Origin: Syntrophales bacterium
GTDB taxonomy: Bacteria > Desulfobacterota > Syntrophia > Syntrophales > Fen-1087
NCBI GenBank assembly: GCA_030656035.1
Contig: JAUSOK010000198.1
Coordinates: 1 to 32,030 of the forward strand
Direction: 5' to 3'
Length of the DNA stretch: 32,030 nt
Below the pieces are notes generated by a model that saw nothing but the letters and a program-made list of their open reading frames with translations, was not told the origin of the DNA and ran no database searches. Position numbers and translations under genes: made by a program. Shown piece after piece: positions 15,083 to 23,671 of this stretch; position 1 is the stretch's first letter; each line of letters starts with the position of its first letter.

Positions 15083-16986
15083 CAGAAGTAGTACCATATC
15101 GTGCTGTAATCAGCGATATTCTCGCCATCCTCGGACAGCCGCTTGAGATAGTCGTAAATGGCGACGTCCGTGTACAGATAATCCAGGGCGGTGACCAGCC
15201 GGACCTCCCAGGAGTAAAACCGGTAAATACGGCGGCCGTCAGGCAGAATCATGATCACTTCGTGGTCCTGCCAGGCCTGCAAGTGCGATTTGCCGAGCCG
15301 CGGGACGTTGAAGACCGGTTCGTCCTTCCGGACCAGTCCGGGCTGCAGCCGGGCCTCCTCGCGCCGCTCCTGTTCAATTCTGGCGATAGGCACGCGGAAG
15401 TCGATGGTTTCTTCCTTGCCCTTGGTGCTGAAGGCGTAGTAGGGATCGATCCCCGATACTTTAAGCATCTTGCGCAGCAGACAGGTCTCGAAGCGACGGC
15501 TGTTGTAATAGGTAAAGACCTGCTGGTTGTAAACGTTCATTCCCAGATTCTTGATCTTTTTCACTGCGTCGAGAGAATCGGGCGTCATTTCCGCGGCATG
15601 TTCGAAATGCGTAACAATGGCGATCTCGCGTTTTCCCCATTCATGATATTTTTTAAAAACGTCCAGAAGCCCCTCGTTGATTCTAAACGGGACGGTGACA
15701 AGAATCCGCGTGCCGATCCTGATCCGCTCGACGTGTTTGATGGCGGCGATCTCTCCGAGCAGCCAGTCCAGGTAATCGTTTTTCAGCGTCAGGGGATCGC
15801 CCCCGGTGACGAGCACTTCCGTGATGCCTTCGTGATCGCGGATCCATGCCAGCGCCTCCTGAACCTTCTTGCGGCTCATCTGGACATCGTCGTCAATGCT
15901 TTTGATTTCCCAGTTCCGCTGGCAGTACACGCAGATCTGCGGGCAGGAATTGTATGGTTTCAGGATCAGGATTTCCGGATAGCGTCGCGTAATGCCGTCG
16001 ATGGGACTGGTCGATTTTTCGCCCATGAAATCCATATCGATCCCCTTTTCCCGGCTTTCCTTTACGCCCTGGCAGTAACGTGGGCCGGGGATGACCTGGG
16101 CGCGGATTTGGCGGTCGGCGTCCGTGCGGCCCGATTTGTTGAACAGGGACAGATAATAGGGCGTGATTTCGAAGGGAATGTGCATTTCCTTGGCGCAGGC
16201 AAGCCCGTCCACCTCGTCGGGTTCCAGCCGGACAAGGTCGCCCAGGATCTTGGCGTCCTTGATAATATGCCGGTAATGCCACATGTAATCCTGCCACTGG
16301 CTCTCCTCGGCGCCGAAGTAGCTCAGGATTTCCTTTTTCAATTCCTGCCGCTGGCGGATGAGCGTGCGGTCGAATCCTGTCCGGTAGCGCCGGAAATTGC
16401 GCCGAATGAGCGACGCATAGTTATCTAACTGTTCGGAGCGGATCATCGCGGCATCCCGGCCATCCTTCATGCTGAAGACTTGCTGACCCGTGACGTGTTT
16501 GCCCGATTTGCCGGTAATTCCCCGGAAGAGCGCGATGAATTCGCATAAGAAGGCCTCGTTGATCTTTTCCAGGGACCCGGGAGCCTCTTTCGCTATCTCA
16601 ATAAGTCTCTCCAATGGCGAGGCGCCGGTCAGGTGTTCATTCTCCGTCCGCATGACATTGGACAGGACGCGGTTGCATTCCTTGGCGTTGCGCTTCTCGA
16701 TAATGTTGAGATCGACGAAGTAGGTGTCGGATCGCATATTGAACAGATCGCGCTCTAGCCGATTGAGATAATCAAACAGGATGAAGCGGGCCTCTTCTAT
16801 ATGATTGGAATTCTTGAGGATGCTCTTGATTTTCGGCTCTGCCGCCCAGAGCTTTTCAACGAGTTTTTCCTTGGAATGCTGAATCCAGTTTTTCATATAG
16901 GCGTCTCGCAAAGAAAATTCGAAACTTTTTATACCTTTAATATATTCACGCTCATGAAAGATCCAATCCGTTATCCCTTCCAGCAC
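15082..16986 (-). CDS. KamA-family radical SAM protein with large N-terminal extension
   Basis: A 634-residue protein of the lysine 2,3-aminomutase (KamA) family. The radical SAM motif is [12 protein letters not shown] (Cys348, Cys352, Cys355), followed by [12 protein letters not shown], a hallmark of the family. A lysine in VPRLGKS (Lys566) occupies the expected PLP-lysine position. The preceding roughly 330 residues, with no cysteine motif, are about twice as long as in classical lysine or glutamate 2,3-aminomutase, so this is a distinct subgroup and the amino-acid substrate cannot be assigned. The C-terminus FYSWE...STIWYYF is also unlike the classical enzyme. The gene starts inside the 3' end of gcvPB (16-base overlap) and its stop overlaps lipA, so it is a translationally coupled member of the glycine-cleavage operon. 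No beta-lysine acetyltransferase gene is nearby. Confidence 0.85.
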   Translation of the reverse strand: MLEGITDWIFHEREYIKGIKSFEFSLRDAYMKNWIQHSKEKLVEKLWAAEPKIKSILKNSNHIEEARFILFDYLNRLERDLFNMRSDTYFVDLNIIEKRNAKECNRVLSNVMRTENEHLTGASPLERLIEIAKEAPGSLEKINEAFLCEFIALFRGITGKSGKHVTGQQVFSMKDGRDAAMIRSEQLDNYASLIRRNFRRYRTGFDRTLIRQRQELKKEILSYFGAEESQWQDYMWHYRHIIKDAKILGDLVRLEPDEVDGLACAKEMHIPFEITPYYLSLFNKSGRTDADRQIRAQVIPGPRYCQGVKESREKGIDMDFMGEKSTSPIDGITRRYPEILILKPYNSCPQICVYCQRNWEIKSIDDDVQMSRKKVQEALAWIRDHEGITEVLVTGGDPLTLKNDYLDWLLGEIAAIKHVERIRIGTRILVTVPFRINEGLLDVFKKYHEWGKREIAIVTHFEHAAEMTPDSLDAVKKIKNLGMNVYNQQVFTYYNSRRFETCLLRKMLKVSGIDPYYAFSTKGKEETIDFRVPIARIEQERREEARLQPGLVRKDEPVFNVPRLGKSHLQAWQDHEVIMILPDGRRIYRFYSWEVRLVTALDYLYTDVAIYDYLKRLSEDGENIADYSTIWYYF

Positions 16987-18413
16987 ACGTCCGGCTCGCG
17001 GGCGGCCCTGACCTCGTCCAGGCGCCTCACGGGCGTCGTCAACGGCGCGGATTTCACCTTTTCCGGTTCCTCGCGGGCTTCCCGGGCAATGGCGATCATG
17101 ACGTCGCAGAAGGCATCCAGCGTCTCGAGGCTTTCCGTTTCATTGGGCTCGATCATGATGGCCTCCGGGACAATCATCGGGAAGTAGATGGTGGGCGGAT
17201 GATACCCGTAGTCCAGAAGACGCTTGGCAATGTCGGAGGTATGGACGCCGCTCTCCCGGACCTGCCTGTGGCCGGTAAAGACGCATTCATGCATGCAGGT
17301 TCGGTCATAGGCCAGATCAAAGTAGGGTTTGAGCTTTTCCTTGAGATAATTGGCATTCAACACAGCGACTTCACTCACCTTTCTGAGACCATCCGGCCCC
17401 AGCGACCGGATATAGGCGTATGCCTTGACCATGACGTTGAAGTTGCCGTAAAAGGCCCGCACACGCCCGATCGTGTCCGGAAAGTCCTCGCTCCAGGCGT
17501 AGCGATCGCCGTCTTTTACGATGCGCGGGACGGGAAGATAATCGACGAGCTTGTCGCTCACCCCGACGGGGCCGCTTCCGGGTCCGCCGCAGCCGTGGGG
17601 TGTGGAGAAGGTCTTGTGCAGGTTGAGCTGGATCACATCGAAGCCCAGATCTCCGGCTCTCGTTTTTCCCATAAATGCGTTGGCGTTGGCGCCGTCGCAG
17701 TACAGGAGGCCGCCCCGGCTGTGAACAATGTCGGAAACCCCCTCGATATTGCGTTCAAAGAGGCCAAGGGTATTCGGATTGGTCAGCATCAGGCCGACCG
17801 CATCCCCGGTCATGAGTTCTCGGAGATGGTCCATGTCCACGCCTCCCTCTGCGTTGGAGCGGACCGTGACGGTCTGAAAGCCGCAGAGAGCGCCGGTCGC
17901 CGGATTTGTGCCATGCGCCGCATCGGGGATCAGTATCCGGCGGCGGTCATCCCCTCGTGTTTCAAAGTATTTTTTCATCATCATGACGCCCGTGAGTTCG
18001 CCATGCGCCCCGGCCGCCGGCTGCAGCGTAAAATCGGCCATGCCGAAGATTTCACTCAGGAACCCCTGCAGTTCATACATCATCCGCATATCGCCCTGCG
18101 CAAATTCGGCCGGCGCCAGCGGATGCAGTGCCGTAAAACCGGGCAGCCGGGCGACGTCCTCGTTGATTTTGGGATTGTACTTCATGGTGCAGGACCCCAG
18201 GGGGTAGAAACCCACATCCACGCCGAAATTTCGCCGCGAAAGCGTCGTGTAGTGGCGGATCAGATCCACCTCGGCCACTTCCGGCAGATCCACGTCTTCC
18301 CGAAGCAGCCTTTGCTCGATGACCTGATCCAGTGCAATTTCCGGCACATCACAGACCGGAATTCCGCCTGCTGTCCTGCCGGGCCGGCTCTTTTCAAAGA
18401 TTAAATCCATCAT
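16971..18413 (-). CDS. gcvPB: Glycine dehydrogenase (decarboxylating) subunit 2
   Basis: A 480-residue PLP-binding half of the split P protein. The PLP lysine lies in [22 protein letters not shown] (Lys267 from the chosen start), the signature of Gcv[16 protein letters not shown] and [12 protein letters not shown] are also typical. With subunit 1 it decarboxylates glycine and passes aminomethyl to the lipoyl arm of GcvH. The start ATG at 18413 has GAGG just upstream; a GTG at 18422 is alternative. The 110-base gap to gcvPA is the longest inside the core operon and is A+T-rich, so an internal promoter is possible, but no clear boxes are seen. Confidence 0.96.
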   Translation of the reverse strand: MMDLIFEKSRPGRTAGGIPVCDVPEIALDQVIEQRLLREDVDLPEVAEVDLIRHYTTLSRRNFGVDVGFYPLGSCTMKYNPKINEDVARLPGFTALHPLAPAEFAQGDMRMMYELQGFLSEIFGMADFTLQPAAGAHGELTGVMMMKKYFETRGDDRRRILIPDAAHGTNPATGALCGFQTVTVRSNAEGGVDMDHLRELMTGDAVGLMLTNPNTLGLFERNIEGVSDIVHSRGGLLYCDGANANAFMGKTRAGDLGFDVIQLNLHKTFSTPHGCGGPGSGPVGVSDKLVDYLPVPRIVKDGDRYAWSEDFPDTIGRVRAFYGNFNVMVKAYAYIRSLGPDGLRKVSEVAVLNANYLKEKLKPYFDLAYDRTCMHECVFTGHRQVRESGVHTSDIAKRLLDYGYHPPTIYFPMIVPEAIMIEPNETESLETLDAFCDVMIAIAREAREEPEKVKSAPLTTPVRRLDEVRAAREPDVCWKG

Positions 18414-18532
18414 GCGCCTCACTTTTGGGATGGTTACTTCTCCGGTGTCTGTTTCCGAGCCATTTTTAGCCCCATTGACATCCTAATGCATTTATATAAA
18501 CGATTTTACACAGCCGGATTCTTTGTTCAGTG

Positions 18533-19858
18533 TTACCGTGCAATTGAAACAATCCGGTCCATATCTTCCCGGGACAGCATTTCCGTGGCGCACAGCAGCA
18601 GACTGTTCTTCAGTTCGGGATATTCGTTTTCAAGCGCGTAGCCGCCGATGATTCCTTCGTTTTGCAATCTCCGGTTGACGACCTTGGCATCGGGGCAGCG
18701 CATGGCGAATTCATTGTAAACGGGGCCGGAGAAGACCGGCTCCCAGCCCTCAAGCCGGGATAGATGTGTTTTGAGATATTGGGCTTTCTGGAAATTGAGT
18801 TCGGCCAGTTTTTTGAGGTTTTTTCCGAGGCAGACCAGATAGACTGCGGCGGCCAGGGCGCAGAGGGCTTCATTGGAGCAGATGTTGGACGTCGCCCTTT
18901 CGCGCCGTATGTGCTGTTCCCGGGTCTGCAGCGTCAGGACAAAGCCGCGCTGGCCGTCCTTGTCGAGAGTAGCCCCGGCGAGCCGACCAGGTATTTTGCG
19001 CAGGAATTTGTCCGTGCTCGCAAAAATGCCGAGATAGGGACCGCCGTAATTCATCGGATTGCCGAAGGCCTGTCCCTCCCCGACAACGAAATCCGCGCCC
19101 ATAGCACCTGCGGGCTTGAGGATGCCCAGGGAGGTGGCTTCCGTAAAACCGGAAACGAGCAGCGCCCCCTTTGCATGCACAGCGGCTTCAATAGAAGTAA
19201 TATCTTCAATAATTCCGAAAAAATTCGGCGTCTGGACCAGGACGGCGGCGGTATTGTGATCCACGGCCTCCGCCAGGACAGACCGATTCAGTTGGCCATT
19301 GTCAGCGTAGGGAACTTCGACCACCTCGTAGCCATTGGACCAGGCGTAGGTCTTCACGACCTGGCGGTATTGGGGATGCACGGAGCGGTTGATTACGATC
19401 TTCGTCCGGTTGAGCGTCTTGGCGGCCAGCACGGCGGCCTCGGCCATGGCGGAGGCCCCGTCGTACATGGAGGCGTTGGCCACCTGCATCCCCGTCAATC
19501 CGGCGATCATGGTCTGATATTCATAAATGGCCTGGAGGATACCCTGGCTGATTTCGGCCTGATAGGGCGTGTAGGCCGTGTAGAATTCCGAACGCGAAAT
19601 GACATGCCCCACCACGGCGGGGATGAAATGGTGATAGGCCCCGGCACCCGTCAGTGTGACGGCGGGGATCACATTCTGCGCGCCGATCTGCTGCATCAGC
19701 CCCCAGACCTCCTGTTCGGACATTGCGGGCGGCAAATTGAGGAGTTGCTTGAGTCTGTACTTTTCAGGAATGTCGGCAAAAAGGTCGTCCAGTCCGGCGA
19801 TCCCAATGGTCTGCATCATTTTTTTCTGATCTTCCGGGGTGTGGGGGACATAGTCCAT
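18533..19858 (-). CDS. gcvPA: Glycine dehydrogenase (decarboxylating) subunit 1
   Basis: A 441-residue N-terminal-type half of the split P protein. Its opening MDYVPHTPEDQKKMMQTIG and the segments FTAYTPYQAEISQGILQ and NASMYDGASAMAEA are diagnostic of GcvPA. MNYGGPYLGIF and RLAGATLDKDGQRGFVLTLQTREQHIRRE lie in the second half. It forms the alpha subunit of an alpha2beta2 enzyme with GcvPB. It begins 15 bases after gcvH ends, with AAGGAGC as ribosome site. The length is normal and nothing is missing. Confidence 0.96.
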   Translation of the reverse strand: MDYVPHTPEDQKKMMQTIGIAGLDDLFADIPEKYRLKQLLNLPPAMSEQEVWGLMQQIGAQNVIPAVTLTGAGAYHHFIPAVVGHVISRSEFYTAYTPYQAEISQGILQAIYEYQTMIAGLTGMQVANASMYDGASAMAEAAVLAAKTLNRTKIVINRSVHPQYRQVVKTYAWSNGYEVVEVPYADNGQLNRSVLAEAVDHNTAAVLVQTPNFFGIIEDITSIEAAVHAKGALLVSGFTEATSLGILKPAGAMGADFVVGEGQAFGNPMNYGGPYLGIFASTDKFLRKIPGRLAGATLDKDGQRGFVLTLQTREQHIRRERATSNICSNEALCALAAAVYLVCLGKNLKKLAELNFQKAQYLKTHLSRLEGWEPVFSGPVYNEFAMRCPDAKVVNRRLQNEGIIGGYALENEYPELKNSLLLCATEMLSREDMDRIVSIAR

Positions 19859-19873
19859 CGGATGCTCCTTGAA

Positions 19874-20272
19874 TCAGTGTTTTTCTTCCCGTATCAGGGC
19901 GTCATAGGCGGCGGCGGCCATGAGGCCGTCGAGTTCCGCCGGGTTGTCCATTTTCAGTTTTACGATCCAGCCCTCGCCGAAAGCGTCCTGATTGATCAGT
20001 TCCGGCCGGCTCTCCAGCGGCAGATTCACCGCGATGACTTCGCCGCCGACCGGGGCGAAAACGTCGGAGACCGATTTGACGGACTCGACGACGGCCAGAG
20101 GGGCCGTCTGTTCGACCTTTTTCCCCACAGGCGGCAGTTCCACAAAGACGATGTCCGTGAGCATTTCCTGGGCGTAATCGGTAATGCCGACGGTCGCCGT
20201 CCCGTCGCCGTGATCGAGCGCCCATTCGTGTTCTTTTGAATATTTACGGTCCGTTGGATTGGGTTTTGCCAT
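19874..20272 (-). CDS. gcvH: Glycine cleavage H protein
   Basis: A 132-residue lipoyl carrier. The lipoylated lysine is Lys66 in VVESVKSVSDV, with the usual KEHEWA opening, VGITDYAQEMLTDIVFVELP and the GEGWIVKLK end. It shuttles the aminomethyl and reduced lipoyl arm among the P, T and L proteins, all of which are encoded in this operon. The start at 20272 is set by GGGAG eight bases upstream, which lies in the 13-base gap after gcvT; the longer frame starting at 20299 would overlap gcvT and lacks a ribosome site. Confidence 0.97.
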   Translation of the reverse strand: MAKPNPTDRKYSKEHEWALDHGDGTATVGITDYAQEMLTDIVFVELPPVGKKVEQTAPLAVVESVKSVSDVFAPVGGEVIAVNLPLESRPELINQDAFGEGWIVKLKMDNPAELDGLMAAAAYDALIREEKH

Positions 20273-20285
20273 ATTTTTTCTCCCT

Positions 20286-21407
20286 TCAGATGAATACATT
20301 ATAAAAGACAGCCTTGTCTTTGCGGTTGTAAAAAGGAAGCCTTACGATTTTTGCCCGGACGGGACGCTCCCGGATCAGGATGTCGATTTCGGTTTCCGGT
20401 TCGGTGTAGATGACGGGCACAAAGGCCAGCCCCACGGCCTTGTTGAGGGTCGGGGCCAGCGTGCCGGACGTGACTTCGCCGATTTCGCGGCCGTATTTAA
20501 GGACTTTATATCCCTGCCGGGCGATGCCGCGATCGACCATTTCAAATCCGACCAGTTTGCGGGAAACGCCTGTTTTCTTCTGCCCGCTCAGCGCGTCGCG
20601 GCCGATGAAGTCCTTTTCGAGATCGACGACCCAGCCGTAGGTAACTTCAAGGGGCGATACGGACTCGTCCATCTCGTGGCCGTAAAGCATCATGCCCGCT
20701 TCCAGCCGCAGCGTATCGCGGGCGCCGAGCCCGACGGGTTTCAGTCCCGCCCCGGCGCCGGCGGCCAGCAGGCGGTCCCAGGCGACGCCGATCCGCTCGC
20801 CGGCGGCGTAAATCTCGAAACCATCCTCCCCGGTATAGCCGCTTCTGGAGACGAGAGCGGGAATCCCCGCCACGATCGTGTTCAGGCAATTATAATATTT
20901 CAGGGCGTTCAGATCCGCTTCAGTTAGAGACTGCAGAATCGCCTGTGCCTGAGGACCCTGAATGTCCAGTTTACCGAGTTCATCCGTCCGGTCGGAAATC
21001 TCGACCCCGGAAAACCCCTCCGCTTTCTTCCGCGTTTCCAGCCACTGGAGATCCTTATCCTTGCTGGCGGCGTTTGTCACGAGCATGTAATGGTCGTTTT
21101 CAAGCCTGTACACCGTCAGATCATCCAGGATGCCGCCCTGTTCATTCGTCAGAACGCAGAGCTTCATCTGGCCGACGGCCTGCTTCTCTAGATTCCGGCT
21201 GACAACACGCTGCAGCAGCGCGAGGGCCTGCGGTCCCTTGACTTCGATTTCTCCCATGTGGCAGATGTCGAAAAGGCCTGCTCTGGTCCGGGTCGCGTGG
21301 TGCTCTTCGATGACATTGGTGTACTGGACCGGCATGAGCCACCCGCCGAAATCGATCATTTTAGCGCCGAGGGAAAGATGGCGCTCATAAAGGGGCGTTT
21401 TTTTCAT
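20286..21407 (-). CDS. gcvT: Aminomethyltransferase (T protein)
   Basis: A 373-residue tetrahydrofolate-dependent aminomethyltransferase that releases ammonia and makes methylene-THF from the GcvH intermediate. Family landmarks are TPLYERHLSLGAKMIDFGGW at the start, ARTRAGLFDICHMGEIEV, SRSGYTGEDGFEIY in the middle and LGARDTLRLEAGMMLYGHEMD after it, all matching GcvT rather than sarcosine oxidase relatives. AGGAGACC precedes ATG. It is the first catalytic gene of the glycine-cleavage operon, 48 bases after a zinc-ribbon gene. Confidence 0.96.
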   Translation of the reverse strand: MKKTPLYERHLSLGAKMIDFGGWLMPVQYTNVIEEHHATRTRAGLFDICHMGEIEVKGPQALALLQRVVSRNLEKQAVGQMKLCVLTNEQGGILDDLTVYRLENDHYMLVTNAASKDKDLQWLETRKKAEGFSGVEISDRTDELGKLDIQGPQAQAILQSLTEADLNALKYYNCLNTIVAGIPALVSRSGYTGEDGFEIYAAGERIGVAWDRLLAAGAGAGLKPVGLGARDTLRLEAGMMLYGHEMDESVSPLEVTYGWVVDLEKDFIGRDALSGQKKTGVSRKLVGFEMVDRGIARQGYKVLKYGREIGEVTSGTLAPTLNKAVGLAFVPVIYTEPETEIDILIRERPVRAKIVRLPFYNRKDKAVFYNVFI

Positions 21408-21455
21408 AATGGTCTCCTGAGAAAATTCAATCAGGCCGTTATCGGCGAACCGTCG

Positions 21456-21779
21456 CTATCGGAATTTATATATCAGGGACAGAAGAACAAGTATGACAGC
21501 TACGACAATGAAGAGATATTTTTTCTTGAAAGACCGGGATCCGATGATGACTTCGCCGCAATGCTTGCAGAGGGTCACCTTTGCGTCGATGGGCTCGTGA
21601 CACTGGGGACATCGGATAATTTGCCGCGCTTCGTCTTCTTTCTGGGTGACGCTCTTTTTCAGTTCCCGGTGAATATCATAGGTCCATTCACAGTCAACGG
21701 TGGGGCATTTTCCCTTGAAGGACATCGCGTCGGTCCAGATGAATGTCTTCCGGCAATCGGGGCAGGAAATTTTTTGCAT
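21456..21779 (-). CDS. Zinc-ribbon protein with C-terminal membrane anchor
   Basis: A 107-residue protein with two cysteine clusters: Cys6-x2-Cys9 with Cys25-x4-Cys30, and Cys57-x2-Cys60 with Cys71-x2-Cys74. Each can bind one zinc ion. A single membrane helix (about residues 84-104, VVAVILVLLSL) follows a basic KKK stop. It would be tail-anchored with both zinc ribbons in the cytoplasm. GGAGACC lies before the ATG. It stands at the head of the glycine-cleavage operon, 48 bases before gcvT, and shares its leader. No function is known to me. A role in operon control or in recruiting client proteins would be speculation. Confidence 0.75.
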   Translation of the reverse strand: MQKISCPDCRKTFIWTDAMSFKGKCPTVDCEWTYDIHRELKKSVTQKEDEARQIIRCPQCHEPIDAKVTLCKHCGEVIIGSRSFKKKYLFIVVAVILVLLSLIYKFR

Positions 21780-21807
21780 CGCTGGTCTCCAACAGATTTT
21801 ATCGGCC

Positions 21808-21844
21808 GCAGGGCTATCCCCTGTGTGTCAGGGCCTCACCCTGC
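21808..21844 (-). promoter_or_regulatory. Stem-loop in the leader of the glycine-cleavage operon
   Basis: GCAGGG/CCCTGC (21808-21813 with 21839-21844) encloses a symmetric internal loop and a second helix CCCTG/CAGGG (21819-21823 with 21829-21833) with a TGTGT loop on the plus strand. On the transcribed strand it ends 28 bases upstream of the zinc-ribbon start. It does not match the glycine riboswitch core as I know it. It may affect translation or be a remnant repeat. Confidence 0.45.
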
Positions 21845-21897
21845 AATGTTCGCGGGCGCCATAGGACTACTACAAGTGACGGCAGATTTCAAGATGT

Positions 21898-21922
21898 AAA
21901 AAAGACGGAGGCGCCGCCTTTT
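21898..21922 (-). terminator. Intrinsic terminator after peptide deformylase
   Basis: Read on the minus strand, AAAAGGCGG and CCGTCTTTT form a 9-bp stem (one G-T pair) around a 5-base loop, and the T-run continues to six. It lies 38 bases downstream of the deformylase stop and separates that gene from the glycine-cleavage operon. Confidence 0.75.
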
Positions 21923-21959
21923 GGTTTCATAGATCCGAACACCCGCGAGGCCATCTGAC

Positions 21960-22535
21960 TTACTCTTTCTTGAAAAGACGGTCGAAGAAGTTTTTGTTCT
22001 TTTCGGGCACGTAGGCGGCGCCTTCGTAATCGACAATCAGCTTCCCATCGAGGTGATCCATTTCGTGCTGGACGATCCGGGCTAAAAAATCGTTGTAGCG
22101 CCTGTTTATTTTCCGGCCATCCCGGTCAAGGGCCCGGACCTTGATATCGGGAAAACGGTCAATTTCCATCTGGAGGTCCGGACAGGACAGGCAGCCTTCC
22201 AAGCCCTTGACCGGCTCTCCGCGGGCCTGGGTGATGCGCGGATTAATCAGGACGTCGCAATCTTCGGCGTTGTTAACCCTTCCCTTTTTGTCGAAATTCC
22301 TGTTGCGGAACGCAATCACGCGCCTGCTGACGCCGATCTGCGGGGCGGCCAAACCCAGGGCGTCTTCCCGCTCCAGGAAAGCTTCCAGCAACAGCTCGAT
22401 ATCCCGCCGGCTATCCGGGCCAAAGGGCGCGGGGATTTCCGCGCAGGGCGTCCTCAGGATCCGGGCCTCATCATCATTCATTTTTTCATCGCGCCAGAGC
22501 GCCAGAACTTTTGTCTTGCTCATGAACGTCATCAC
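21960..22535 (-). CDS. def: Peptide deformylase
   Basis: A protein of up to 191 residues that removes the formyl group from nascent proteins. All three motifs are present: GLAAPQIG, EGCLSCPD (metal-binding Cys) and QHEMDHLDG (two metal His and catalytic Glu). The N-terminus is uncertain: in-frame ATG codons occur at 22532, 22523 and 22481, and relatives usually begin near the last of these. AAGG about 10 bases before 22523 supports that intermediate start. The C-terminal tail KNKNFFDRLFKKE is basic. It is monocistronic, with its own promoter and terminator. Confidence 0.94.
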   Translation of the reverse strand: MMTFMSKTKVLALWRDEKMNDDEARILRTPCAEIPAPFGPDSRRDIELLLEAFLEREDALGLAAPQIGVSRRVIAFRNRNFDKKGRVNNAEDCDVLINPRITQARGEPVKGLEGCLSCPDLQMEIDRFPDIKVRALDRDGRKINRRYNDFLARIVQHEMDHLDGKLIVDYEGAAYVPEKNKNFFDRLFKKE

Positions 22536-22550
22536 CTTCGTGAATGGATT

Positions 22551-22587
22551 TATAGAATTCTATAACACCATTGCATGACGAATTCAA
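22551..22587 (-). promoter_or_regulatory. Promoter of def overlapping a 14-base palindrome
   Basis: On the minus strand TTGAAT (22587-22582) is 17 bases from TATAGA (22564-22559). The -10 lies inside TATAGAATTCTATA (22551-22564), a perfect 14-base palindrome. A repressor or the symmetric -10 itself could explain it. Confidence 0.5.
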
Positions 22588-22920
22588 GCAACTGGCGCTT
22601 CCCCGTGCCGTTCATTCCATTATACGGCGAACAATATTATGACGCATTCCGGAAAAGCGCGGGCAGCGCCTTGCCGGCCGCTTCCTGCACCCGCTGAGCT
22701 CCCGTTAATTCATCCTCCTGGAATCCTTTTTGTTTTATCCGCCCGAGATGGCCTGCGCCTGTTCTTTCTGTCACGAAAAGGTGGATTTGCGGAGAATTAC
22801 ATGGTAGGTAATTATTAAAGATTCTGTTCACCGGCAGGGGTGGTAATAATGCTGCTCTTAGACCCGGCAGGGTCGCCACAGGATGGGATGCTTTTTTGTC
22901 CGAACATGAAGACATTCTTG
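22588..22920. other. Intergenic stretch without a convincing gene
   Basis: This 333-base gap lies between the divergent def and LEA14-like genes. A reverse frame (22637-22915) stays open for 92 codons but lacks a ribosome site and similarity that I recognise. The 3' part may hold the promoter of the LEA14-like gene, but no clear boxes are visible. The N-terminus of that gene could begin further upstream, at 22840 or 22906. Confidence 0.4.
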
Positions 22921-23403
22921 ATGAAAAAACTGAATGAACATAAATGGATGGCGAATCGTGGCATATTGTTCCTGTTCGCCCTTTCCATATGTCTTGTATC
23001 TTGTCTGAACTGGATCATAGAGAAACCCTCCTTCGTCCTCCGTGAAATCATCCTCAGCCCCAGCTCCCTCACGGAGGTGAACCTTTTCCTCGGTCTCGAC
23101 GTTCAAAATCCGAACCGTTTTGACCTTACGCTCAAGTCTTTCGAATACGTTGTTTTCCTTAACAACGAAGAAATCGGAACCGGTCGCCTGGAAAAGGAGA
23201 TTCTCGTTCCTTCGTCATCAACAACGCAGGTGCAGGTATCTGTCATTGCAAAGTTTAAAGACCTGGGCGGTAGCCTGAAGACAATTATCACCGGTCATGA
23301 CCTGCCTTACAAGATAGAAGGAAAGGCCTCTATTAAAACTGCCTTTGGAAGCCGCTACTTCCCTTTCTCTAAAGACGGGCGTATTAATCTGAAAAATTTA
23401 TAA
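22921..23403 (+). CDS. LEA14-like (LEA type 2) lipoprotein
   Basis: A 160-residue predicted lipoprotein with a late-embryogenesis-abundant type 2 (water-stress and hypersensitive response) domain. The signal segment ILFLFALSICLVSC ends in a lipobox with Cys28. The domain then shows the family pattern: LREIILSPSSLTEVNLFLGLDVQNPNRFDLTLKS broken by short loops, VFLNNEEIGTG and DLPYKIEGKASIKTAFGSRYFPFSKDG. These proteins bind surfaces or lipids and are linked to stress; the specific role is unknown. Start choice is uncertain: ATG at 22921 gives a sensible basic n-region, with 22906 and 22948 possible. Confidence 0.8.
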   Translation: MKKLNEHKWMANRGILFLFALSICLVSCLNWIIEKPSFVLREIILSPSSLTEVNLFLGLDVQNPNRFDLTLKSFEYVVFLNNEEIGTGRLEKEILVPSSSTTQVQVSVIAKFKDLGGSLKTIITGHDLPYKIEGKASIKTAFGSRYFPFSKDGRINLKNL

Positions 23404-23472
23404 TGACCTTCACGATAAAAATAATCGTAATTTTCATCATGCTTGCCGCCTTCCCTTCTCAGGAGTGATTTA

Positions 23473-23520
23473 ATGCCGGATGTTCCGCAGGGCGGGGCGG
23501 ATGCGGGCGCCGGGCATTAA
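23473..23520 (+). CDS. Possible 15-residue leader ORF
   Basis: ATG to TAA encodes MPDVPQGGADAGAGH, with AGGAG eight bases before the ATG. It lies 69 bases after the LEA14-like gene and upstream of the HemN-like gene. The ribosome site is good but the peptide is too short to judge. Confidence 0.25.
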   Translation: MPDVPQGGADAGAGH

Positions 23521-23543
23521 CAGGTGTCACAGGAGGATGGCTC

Positions 23544-23639
23544 TTGATAATTTGCGGGCGGACGCTGCTGGCGCAATGGACGCACCCTTTCAAGAAGGGG
23601 GATCGGATCGGCGTCAAGCTCCACTGGGATGTTTGTTAG
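23544..23639 (+). CDS. Possible 31-residue small protein
   Basis: A TTG start with AGGAGG seven bases upstream opens a 31-codon frame ending at TAG 23637-23639. The product ends in KKGDRIGVKLHWDVC, which looks folded rather than random. It may be a real small gene or the remnant of a larger one. No family is recognised. Confidence 0.25.
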   Translation: MIICGRTLLAQWTHPFKKGDRIGVKLHWDVC

Positions 23640-23671
23640 CTATTCGAAAATTCTTTGTCTGGGGGGTTCCC

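Noticed and set aside
15262-16428. 388-codon forward frame
   Set aside because: It is antisense to the KamA-like gene and has no recognisable motifs.
18764-20239. 491-codon forward frame
   Set aside because: It is antisense to gcvPA and gcvH, both of which are certain genes.
21408-21959. Glycine riboswitch before the gcv operon
   Set aside because: I looked for the conserved core on the minus strand and did not find it; only an unrelated stem-loop is present.
22637-22915. 92-codon reverse frame in the def/LEA14 gap
   Set aside because: It has no ribosome site, no recognised family, and it overlaps the start of the LEA14-like gene.
23480-23671. N-terminal extension of the HemN-like protein
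   Set aside because: The open frame continues upstream but its residues do not resemble the family, and a good ribosome site supports the TTG at 23672.
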